Shown piece after piece: positions 7,617-12,827 of a DNA stretch of 22,233 nucleotides. The translations under genes and the position numbers were made by a program. The DNA comes from Oscillospiraceae bacterium (GTDB lineage: Bacteria; Bacillota; Clostridia; Oscillospirales; Ruminococcaceae), in contig CADBXQ010000015.1 in NCBI GenBank assembly GCA_902798675.1, positions 911 through 23,143 of the forward strand. The letters are read 5' to 3'. The notes beneath the pieces are model-generated. The model ran no database searches and had not been told where the DNA came from. It was given only the letters and a program-made list of their open reading frames with translations. How positions within the stretch are numbered: the first letter of the stretch is position 1; every line of letters begins with the position of its first letter.

Positions 7617-8366
7617 CTAACATTTTTCAAGAAAACGCGAGCAGCAAATCGCAACCTGTCCAATCGCGTCAACAACGGCCTTGGGAAGGTCTTTAGTGTA
7701 TAGAGAAAGCCTGCCGTCGAGATTTTGCCCGTCAATTCCCATAAAGTGAGTGAACCACTTTGATTGATACTTGCCAAATGCAGCATATAGCCCAAAAAAG
7801 TCCGCCATGAGCTCATCATGCAAATTGTTTTGCGATGTTCCATAATATCTGCGTGTATAGTAGTGGGTGCATTCGTGCGCTCTTCGCAAAACCATGGATT
7901 TTTTTCTCCAATCTTCCTCCTCAAGCCCCATCCAACTCGCAGGAATGTTGCTATATGGCTTTTTGGAAAGAACAATAAACCGGTTTGTTTTTCCGGCGAG
8001 AAAGGAAGCTCCTTGCTGATGGATGTTGTCTGGTCTAACGCCGCGATATGCAAGATTAATTATGAGATTCTCAAAATCATCATCATCGCCAACAACAATT
8101 ATTGGAATTTTTCCCGCAATAGATTCATATATGCTGACGCTTACGCACTCGGGCTTTTTAAACTCAACAGGACGTTTTGGAATAAGATATGAATTTAAAA
8201 CGGATGCGACGCCTTTTTTTGAGGATTCGTCAATCCACGCGTTCCACTTATCCAAAAATTCTTCATCCTTTGACGGCTGAAGCTTTTCCCCCATTTTATT
8301 TGAAATATAATCTTCAAAAATTTTCTTCTCATCACCATTTAAATTAAATTTTGAAGCCAGTTCCAC
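7617..8366 (-). CDS. HExxH metalloprotease-like protein at the end of the peptide cluster
   Basis: A 249-residue protein without signal peptide or membrane segment. HECTH at 164-168 fits a zinc HExxH motif, with H164 and H168 as ligands and E165 as catalytic base. NLHDELMADFFG follows at 181-192, with E185 or D189 as candidate third ligand. The surrounding pattern (RRAHECTHYYTRRYYG, then HDELMADFFGLYAAFG) looks like a family conserved beside peptide clusters, possibly one of the DUF7000-series families; I cannot confirm the number. The start is GTG, with AGGAGGGG just upstream. It is the last gene of the precursor array and ends at a terminator. It may process a precursor, degrade peptides inside the producer, or give self-protection; these are inferences. 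Confidence 0.65.
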   Translation of the reverse strand: MELASKFNLNGDEKKIFEDYISNKMGEKLQPSKDEEFLDKWNAWIDESSKKGVASVLNSYLIPKRPVEFKKPECVSVSIYESIAGKIPIIVVGDDDDFENLIINLAYRGVRPDNIHQQGASFLAGKTNRFIVLSKKPYSNIPASWMGLEEEDWRKKSMVLRRAHECTHYYTRRYYGTSQNNLHDELMADFFGLYAAFGKYQSKWFTHFMGIDGQNLDGRLSLYTKDLPKAVVDAIGQVAICCSRFLEKC

Positions 8367-8403
8367 ACTAAACCCCTCCTAAATATTTTTTAAACAAAAG
8401 CAG

Positions 8404-8772
8404 TTAACCTGTTTCCAAATCAGCGCCCAGATCCGCATCCACTTTCGCTGCCAGATCTATATCAAACAAGTCGCCGATGCTTGTTATTGGAAACGCCTGC
8501 GAAAGGGCATGTTTGCTGGTTGTTAGGCCTCCTGAAACGTTAACCAGTTCCAAATCTTCAACTTCTCCAAATGTGCAATTATTTGCTTCTTTGAGTTCAT
8601 CCATGGTGAAATGATATCCACGTTCTCTGGCAGCAGTTTGCATTAATGTCAGTTTATCAAAGTTACTTAGATTGTTTTTGCCTTTTTCTATCTTAATTTG
8701 GACAATTTTAAGCCGCAGAGTTGGGTCTGAATCAAAATCAATAATAAATTTTCTCGCATCTTTCAAAGACAT
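8404..8772 (-). CDS. Nif11-type precursor peptide 1 (Asp/Leu-rich core)
   Basis: A 122-residue precursor. The leader starts MSLKDARKFIIDFDSDPTLR, contains ERGYHFTMDELKEA and ends LELVNVSGG, the Nif11-type layout with a double-glycine cleavage site. The predicted core is 40 residues with no cysteine. Its second half repeats Asp-Leu (GDLFDIDL, then DADLGADLETG), giving an acidic amphipathic sequence. GAGGAGG precedes the ATG at eight bases. It follows precursor 2 by 29 bases and is probably co-transcribed with it. With no Cys, thioether or disulfide crosslinks are excluded in this core. Being a substrate of the C39 transporter is inferred from the leader. Confidence 0.8.
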   Translation of the reverse strand: MSLKDARKFIIDFDSDPTLRLKIVQIKIEKGKNNLSNFDKLTLMQTAARERGYHFTMDELKEANNCTFGEVEDLELVNVSGGLTTSKHALSQAFPITSIGDLFDIDLAAKVDADLGADLETG

Positions 8773-8801
8773 ATAAATAACCTCCTCAAAGATTTAAAAA
8801 A

Positions 8802-9095
8802 TCACATAGACCAACCTATTCCTTTGCATTGGGAATTTGAGGCATTTAACTCACTATCCAAACCGCCAGCAATGTTTAAAAGTTCATCTTCATCAAAGGC
8901 ACGCTCCGGCATCAAAAGCGCCTCCTCAAGTTCGCTAATTGTGAACCGATATCCCTTTTCTTTGGCAATAGGAATTATTGGGCTATATTTATCAATTTTT
9001 CCAGCATTACTCGAAAGGATTTGGTTTATTTTGTCGTCTAAATCAGCGTTTGACTTCGCATATTCCAAAAATTCTATTGCTTCTTCCAAAGCCAC
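8802..9095 (-). CDS. Nif11-type precursor peptide 2 (short core)
   Basis: A 97-residue precursor with a Nif11-like leader (MALEEAIEFLEYAKSNADL, EKGYRFTISELEEA) ending LLNIAGG. The core is only 19 residues, LDSELNASNSQCKGIGWSM, with one cysteine and one tryptophan. The start codon is GTG, supported by AAAGGAG eleven bases upstream. A good promoter lies about 85 bases upstream, so precursors 2 and 1 probably form a separate transcript from the rest of the array. Confidence 0.8.
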   Translation of the reverse strand: MALEEAIEFLEYAKSNADLDDKINQILSSNAGKIDKYSPIIPIAKEKGYRFTISELEEALLMPERAFDEDELLNIAGGLDSELNASNSQCKGIGWSM

Positions 9096-9178
9096 TTTAA
9101 AATCAGCTCCTTTATGTCAAATTGGCACTATATAAATAGCGATCATACGACTAACAAAACTATTTTCAACCAAACGTT

Positions 9179-9207
9179 AACATAACATTGGCTAAACTTA
9201 TTGTCAA
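9179..9207 (-). promoter_or_regulatory. Promoter of precursors 2 and 1, with palindrome over the -35 box
   Basis: On the minus strand a perfect TTGACA and TATGTT are 17 bases apart. The -35 box is the centre of TTATTGACAATAA, a 6+1+6 palindrome at 9198-9210, a plausible operator. The transcript would start near 9170. Confidence 0.6.
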
Positions 9208-9238
9208 TAATTATACTGTGAGTATATTAAAAAACAAA

Positions 9239-9421
9239 CTAATCTTCGGCCTCATCAGGCACAAGAGGAGTCTTTGGCATGTTTTCTATTTCATCGCAGG
9301 CTTTATCCTTTTTGCTAAACCAGCCCTTGAATTTGTTGCTCATTTTTTTAAAAATGTTTTTTCCTCCTGAAACTTTATTTAAATCATTTTCGATAGAGTT
9401 GTTGGAATTTTTCTTAGACAT
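9239..9421 (-). CDS. Short double-glycine precursor peptide 3 (cationic core)
   Basis: A 60-residue peptide. The leader is only 20 residues (MSKKNSNNSIENDLNKVSGG), so it is a classic class II bacteriocin-type double-glycine leader, not a Nif11 one, although LNKVSGG matches the cleavage end of its neighbours. The core is 40 residues. Its first half, KNIFKKMSNKFKGWFSKK, is strongly cationic and would form an amphipathic helix; the second half, ending PKTPLVPDEAED, is acidic. There is one cysteine. AGGAGG precedes the ATG. It may be a membrane-active peptide with a neutralising tail; no activity can be proven from sequence. Confidence 0.7.
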   Translation of the reverse strand: MSKKNSNNSIENDLNKVSGGKNIFKKMSNKFKGWFSKKDKACDEIENMPKTPLVPDEAED

Positions 9422-9620
9422 AGTAATTACCTCCTAAATAATTGATAAAAAATTAACAGAAATATTAAAATAATTTTAAGCTTTGGTATATCACAAAATA
9501 AAGACCTAACCTAATCCAAAAATTTAATTTATTTTTAATGTGGGCTGTCCCCCCCTTAGCCAACCAATTTGAAACATCAACTCGTCCAGTTAAATTTAAT
9601 TTTGTATATATTACGAAAAA

Positions 9621-9716
9621 TTAACTGAAAGAGATATGTAGATTTTTTATTTTGACTTTGAAACTCAAGCTATAGCTGTTGAAAAATTTGTAGCAGTCAA
9701 ACCTTTCTTTTCACAT
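9621..9716 (-). pseudogene. Remnant of a precursor peptide gene (stop at codon 2)
   Basis: A strong ribosome site (AAGGAGGTGG) is followed by ATG and at once TGA, then 29 open codons. Reading the TGA as Ser (TCA, one base away) would give MSKERFDCYKFFNSYS, which resembles the MSKKSLQKFINDSQ and MSKENAIEFFK starts of neighbouring leaders. The DNA around the start also resembles that of precursor 5. No leader end, double glycine or core remains. It lies in the 414-base gap between precursors 4 and 3, which has no other gene. Confidence 0.45.
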
Positions 9717-9771
9717 ACAAACCACCTCCTTCAATAGACCTGCAAAATGCTAGCGCAACAAGCCTGCCCGA

Positions 9772-9812
9772 GCTGCAAGAAGAAATTATTTTGAAATTTT
9801 TCCTCTTGCAGC
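9772..9812. repeat. Inverted repeat downstream of precursor 4
   Basis: GCTGCAAGA and TCTTGCAGC form a perfect nine-base stem around a 23-base AT-rich loop that itself contains AAATT/AATTT. No T-run follows in either direction, so it is not a standard terminator. It begins 24 bases after the stop of precursor 4 and may protect or process the message. Confidence 0.5.
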
Positions 9813-9835
9813 AATTAGGCTAGACCAAAAACAAT

Positions 9836-10231
9836 TTAGATTTTTCTATACCATTTGTTATCTAAATTCAAATTATTCTGAACATCATGTAGTTTACGCT
9901 TAGCTTTTTTGGTGAAGGATGGAGGGCCTTCAATGAGATCTTCAAGGCCTCTTTTAACTTTTATGCAAAAATCATATATTGGCCCTGTTCCGCCCGCAAC
10001 ATCCGAAAGTTCATCGTCCATAATTTCGCCTGATTTTGAATCTGATTTTTTAAACAACTCCACAAACTCATCAACAGTAAAGTCATATCCATGAGATTTT
10101 GCTTCCCGAACAACATATTCAATTTGGTCTTTGGAGGAATTGTTCATATTTCCTCCTTTTTCCAAAATTTCCTGGAGTTTTTTGTCCTCGGCGGAGTCTT
10201 TAACAAATTTTTTCAAATCTTCTCTTGACAT
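9836..10231 (-). CDS. Nif11-type precursor peptide 4 (basic core)
   Basis: A 131-residue precursor from the ATG that follows GAGGAG; an earlier in-frame TTG overlaps the ribosome site itself and is rejected. The leader runs MSREDLKKFVKDSAEDKKL, HGYDFTVDEFVELF and ends ELSDVAGG. The core is about 50 residues, starting TGPIYDFCIKVKRG and ending NKWYRKI. It is rich in Lys and Arg, with one cysteine. Leader similarity is closest to precursor 5. About 285 bases, with no other gene, separate it from precursor 5 upstream. Confidence 0.8.
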   Translation of the reverse strand: MSREDLKKFVKDSAEDKKLQEILEKGGNMNNSSKDQIEYVVREAKSHGYDFTVDEFVELFKKSDSKSGEIMDDELSDVAGGTGPIYDFCIKVKRGLEDLIEGPPSFTKKAKRKLHDVQNNLNLDNKWYRKI

Positions 10232-10271
10232 AATAAATCGTCTCCTCAATCAATAAATAAATAAATTTAAA

Positions 10272-10338
10272 ACATTAGCTTGTTTGGCGCCCTTTTGACA
10301 AAACAACATTTCTTTATAAGCTGCTAAACAAGCTATGT
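10272..10338. repeat. Inverted repeat upstream of precursor 4
   Basis: ACATTAGCTTGTTT and AAACAAGCTATGT pair over 13 bases with a single bulged T, enclosing 40 bases that include GGCGCC. It lies about 40 bases upstream of the start of precursor 4. On the minus strand the inner part holds TTGTCA and, 18 bases on, TAATGT, a weak promoter candidate, so the repeat could be an operator or an RNA hairpin. Confidence 0.5.
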
Positions 10339-10515
10339 ACTAATTTATTCGATTTCGGATTAACGATTTTTTTTAAAGTTAGCTTGACTTTTTATCGCAC
10401 ATTTTCTTTAGCTCAAAGAATCAACCTAAATCGATCAATCTGCCTAAAATTTAAACAAAAATCAGCAAAGCTTCAGGGTGTTTATAAAGCCCTTCACTTT
10501 ATCGCAACAACAATA

Positions 10516-10842
10516 TTATTGGTTTTTGCCCGTAATACCAAGAAAAAAGCTTTTAGTTTCCTTCCGCTCTTGGTTTGCTGAAGATGATAAAAAGCCTCCG
10601 ACGCCTCCCCCCGAAACATTTGAAAGTTCATCATCTGAAAATCCATAACAAAGATTTTCTTCCATCTCGTTGAGCATATCGTCTACTGTGAAATCATAGC
10701 CAAATTTTTTTGCTTCTTCAACAACATAGCCGAATCTTTCTTCCTTGGAAGCAAATTTTTTGCGAGATTCTTCAGATATGTTTTTTAGTTTTTTATCCTT
10801 TTGCGAGTCATTGATAAATTTTTGCAAACTCTTTTTAGACAT
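10516..10842 (-). CDS. Nif11-type precursor peptide 5 (Gly/Ser core)
   Basis: A 108-residue precursor. The leader has MSKKSLQKFINDSQKDKKL, FGYDFTVDDMLNEM and the end ELSNVSGG. The core, about 29 residues, begins GVGGFLSSS and ends FFLGITGKNQ, with no cysteine. AAGGAGGTG stands ahead of the ATG at a standard distance. Its leader is the closest relative of the precursor 4 leader while the cores share nothing, the usual pattern of fast core and slow leader evolution in RiPP families. Confidence 0.8.
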   Translation of the reverse strand: MSKKSLQKFINDSQKDKKLKNISEESRKKFASKEERFGYVVEEAKKFGYDFTVDDMLNEMEENLCYGFSDDELSNVSGGGVGGFLSSSANQERKETKSFFLGITGKNQ

Positions 10843-10993
10843 ATTGATTCACCTCCTTTAAAATAATCCTAATCTAAAACATTAATTTTGACTAATGGCT
10901 TCCAGCATCCTCAATTTTAAATAAAACCCGCCCTGAGAAATTTTTCAAGATCCCCCTGCCAAAAAGCCACTTTGAGCCACTTGTATTTAATAA

Positions 10994-11025
10994 TGTGTTT
11001 TTAAGCTCGTTTAAAAGAAAACACA
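10994..11025. repeat. Inverted repeat between precursors 6 and 5
   Basis: TGTGTTTT and AAAACACA form a perfect eight-base stem with a 16-base loop. It begins 59 bases after the stop codon of precursor 6. No T-run follows on the minus strand. The rest of this 241-base spacer shows only short AT-rich repeats and a direct repeat of AGCCACTT. Confidence 0.4.
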
Positions 11026-11083
11026 GTGATAAACATCAATAAACTGAAAACAAATCAGATAGAATTTCATTTAACATCTAGCT

Positions 11084-11500
11084 TTATTTTTGAGCGCCAT
11101 TTCCGTTTGCATTTGCGTTTGCATTTGCGCCGTTATTGCCATAGTTCATCCAAGCTCCAACTCCGGCGCCAAGGGCTGCCATGCCGCCGCTAATATAAAG
11201 ATTGGGGTCTTTCCAGTTTATTTTACCGTCTTTGCCCCTGGAATTCATGATAGCGCCGCCAAATGCAGACAATGCTGAAAGCCCGGCCATTATTCCCTGT
11301 TCAACTGAAGCGCCGCCAGAAACCGCCGCCAGATCATCATCGCTCATGTTTTCAGATGGTTTTTCAACATCCTTCAATTCGCAAGCTGTGCAATCAAGGC
11401 CTTTAGCCTTTGCCAGTTCACTATAAACTTCGTAAATATCACTCTGGCCTTTATCATATTTTTCGCATTCTTTCAAAATCTCTGGATTCCTTTTTGACAA
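11084..11500 (-). CDS. Precursor peptide 6 (large Gly/Ala-rich core with Asn-Ala tail)
   Basis: A 138-residue precursor starting at TTG; the ribosome site GGAGGAG lies eight bases upstream and no better start exists. The leader, of a second type shared with precursor 7 (KAKGLDCTACELKDVE), ends LAAVSGG. The core is about 75 residues, cysteine-free and hydrophobic: EQGIMAGLSALSAFGGAIMN, then YISGGMAALGAGVGAWMNYG, two helix-like Gly/Ala segments that resemble membrane-inserting class II bacteriocins. It ends in a low-complexity NANANANGNG tail encoded by a short tandem DNA repeat. A second SGG inside the core could be cut by chance. Its activity is inferred only from composition. Confidence 0.75.
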   Translation of the reverse strand: MSKRNPEILKECEKYDKGQSDIYEVYSELAKAKGLDCTACELKDVEKPSENMSDDDLAAVSGGASVEQGIMAGLSALSAFGGAIMNSRGKDGKINWKDPNLYISGGMAALGAGVGAWMNYGNNGANANANANGNGAQK

Positions 11501-11554
11501 TATAAACTCCTCCTAATCAAACTAAATTATATATATAACCTAATTTGGAGAAGC

Positions 11555-11715
11555 ACACACACAATACATACACTTACACTAAACACGCGGCAAAGAAGTC
11601 AAATTATGCCGATTATTGGGGGGTGCTCTCCTCTATGACTTGCAAATCGTTTTATATAAATAAGCCCAAATAACCTCCAAGCCATAAAGGAAAGCACCAT
11701 ATGTAATGTGTGTGT
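11555..11715 (-). ncRNA. Predicted structured RNA element between precursors 7 and 6
   Basis: Three stems nest in 161 bases. The outer stem pairs 11555-11570 with 11700-11715 (15 of 16). Inside it, 11622-11642 pairs with 11678-11698: 21 positions, all paired in the minus-strand RNA if three G-U wobbles are allowed. A small hairpin CGGCA/TGCCG (11588-11611) branches beside it. On the plus strand the same three positions would be A-C mismatches, so the fold favours the transcribed strand. This fills much of the 371-base gap before precursor 6. No known riboswitch core is recognised. Confidence 0.5.
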
Positions 11716-11809
11716 TTTTTTTAAAATAAATCCAAGGAGGGAGAAAAAGCAAGTTAAGCCAAATAATATTTTTAAACATATGGCTATGTATTTAAAATGT
11801 TATCGACAG

Positions 11810-11831
11810 TTACATGCGTTTTTCCTCCTCC
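11810..11831 (-). other. Strong ribosome site followed by ATG-TAA
   Basis: On the minus strand GGAGGAGG is followed after eight bases by ATG and immediately by TAA. It lies just downstream of precursor 7. It may be a start-stop regulatory element or the stub of a lost gene; unlike the remnant near 9700, the codons after it do not resemble a leader. Confidence 0.35.
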
Positions 11832-11871
11832 GCAGTAATTTAAAATGAAATGTTAAAATTTTTATGATTTG

Positions 11872-12234
11872 TTATTTCGTCTTTCCAGAGCTGTTCCAGG
11901 CATCTTTTGCTGCGTTAAATGTTTCCTTTACTCTGTCGCCGTACTTGTCATATTGCTTTTTACACCAGTTATATGCATCTGTAGCGAATGAATACCAGGC
12001 ACCGCCAGCAACAGAGTCGAGATCATCTTCACTGAGTTCACTTGAACTTAATTTGGATAGCATACCCTCAGCTTCCTTAAGTTCCTCAGCGCTGCATTCC
12101 AAATCTTTTTCTTTTGCAAGTTTGCTTAAAGCTTCGTAAAAATTCTTTGCATCCGTATGTTTTTTTGCTTCATCAAACAATTCAGGATTTTCAATCGATA
12201 GTTTAAAAAATTCAATAGCATTTTCTTTTGACAT
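11872..12234 (-). CDS. Nif11-type precursor peptide 7 (aromatic core)
   Basis: A 120-residue precursor. The leader begins MSKENAIEFFKLSIENPELF, includes EKDLECSAEELKEAEG (close to precursor 6) and ends LDSVAGG. The core is 42 residues starting AWYSFATDAYNWCKKQYDKYG, with three Trp, four Tyr and one Cys, and ends NSSGKTK. The aromatic spacing suits an amphipathic helix. GGAGGAG precedes the ATG. A promoter candidate with a palindromic -35 region lies 55 bases upstream, so this gene may start its own transcript. Confidence 0.8.
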   Translation of the reverse strand: MSKENAIEFFKLSIENPELFDEAKKHTDAKNFYEALSKLAKEKDLECSAEELKEAEGMLSKLSSSELSEDDLDSVAGGAWYSFATDAYNWCKKQYDKYGDRVKETFNAAKDAWNSSGKTK

Positions 12235-12288
12235 TGTAATCTCCTCCTTAATTTGAGATAAGCTGAATAATTTAATAAAATTTTCGGA

Positions 12289-12316
12289 AACATAAGCCAG
12301 ACAAATGACCGGTCAA
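12289..12316 (-). promoter_or_regulatory. Promoter of precursor 7 with palindrome at the -35 box
   Basis: On the minus strand TTGACC and TATGTT lie 16 bases apart. The -35 box overlaps the perfect palindrome TGACCGGTCA (12306-12315), itself flanked by GACAAA and TTTGTC, making a near-symmetric site at 12300-12324. The -10 box is identical to that of the precursor 2 promoter. Confidence 0.5.
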
Positions 12317-12341
12317 ATTTTGTCATGTATATGTCTCCATC

Positions 12342-12386
12342 AGCAAGTAGTTGGGTGTATATTTTTCAATATCATAACCACTTGCT
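12342..12386 (-). other. RNA hairpin with GAAA tetraloop between precursors 8 and 7
   Basis: In the minus-strand RNA AGCAAGTGGTT pairs with AACTACTTGCT (one G-U wobble). After an internal loop, ATATT pairs with AATAT closing a GAAA loop. The lower-stem wobble would be a C-A mismatch on the other strand. It could be an attenuator or a processing site that separates the radical SAM/precursor 8 message from precursor 7. Confidence 0.4.
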
Positions 12387-12490
12387 AATAAAAACACATA
12401 CCGAATGTTTTTGATGCCATTTAATGTTAAATTAATAATTTTCATTTCATATTTATGCTATACCCAGGCAAAGGAGACAAGTTGCTGAAA

Positions 12491-12763
12491 CTACATTAAA
12501 ATAACGCAATTGTCTTCAGTTTCATCAGGTTCCGCAACATGCGACAGTTCATCGCTGCTAAAATCAAAAATTGACATTTCAAGGCCCTCTAAATCATCGG
12601 GCGAAAAATCATACCCCTTGGCTTTTGCAAAACTTGCGACTTCATTTTTCCTTTGCTCATCGCTTAAATTGTTGTTTTTTTGGATTATATTTTCTAATTC
12701 ATCTTGAAGTTTTGAATCTGAATTTAAATCTTCAAAAAATTTTTTAGCATTTTCAACCGACAT
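12491..12763 (-). CDS. Nif11-type precursor peptide 8 without the double glycine
   Basis: A 90-residue peptide with a standard Nif11-like leader (MSVENAKKFFEDLNSDSKL, AKGYDFSPDDLEGL, FSSDELSHVA). Where the others have GG after this point it has EP, and it ends after 13 residues: EPDETEDNCVILM. The C39 peptidase should not recognise this site. The tail is acidic with a hydrophobic end and one cysteine. It is the first gene after the radical SAM enzyme, with a 64-base gap, and so the likeliest dedicated partner of that enzyme. It may be a substrate cut by another protease, a decoy leader or a degraded precursor. Confidence 0.7.
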   Translation of the reverse strand: MSVENAKKFFEDLNSDSKLQDELENIIQKNNNLSDEQRKNEVASFAKAKGYDFSPDDLEGLEMSIFDFSSDELSHVAEPDETEDNCVILM

Positions 12764-12827
12764 AGTAATCGACCTCCCGGTATATTTTTTGCTTTATAAA
12801 TATATTTTTTAATATATCATTAATTTT

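Noticed and set aside
7601..8053. 150-codon frame overlapping the metalloprotease-like gene
   Set aside because: Same strand but another phase; the frame with GTG start, ribosome site and HExxH motif explains the region.
9188..9370. 60-codon plus-strand frame opposite precursor 3
   Set aside because: No ribosome site; antisense to a peptide with a clear leader and double-glycine site.
12491..12510. C-terminal CVILM of precursor 8 as a prenylation CaaX box
   Set aside because: A CaaX box needs Cys four residues from the end; here it is five, and bacteria of this type lack the pathway.
8404..12763. CRISPR-like array, because of regularly spaced similar units
   Set aside because: The similarity is in coding leaders hundreds of bases apart; there are no short identical direct repeats with spacers.
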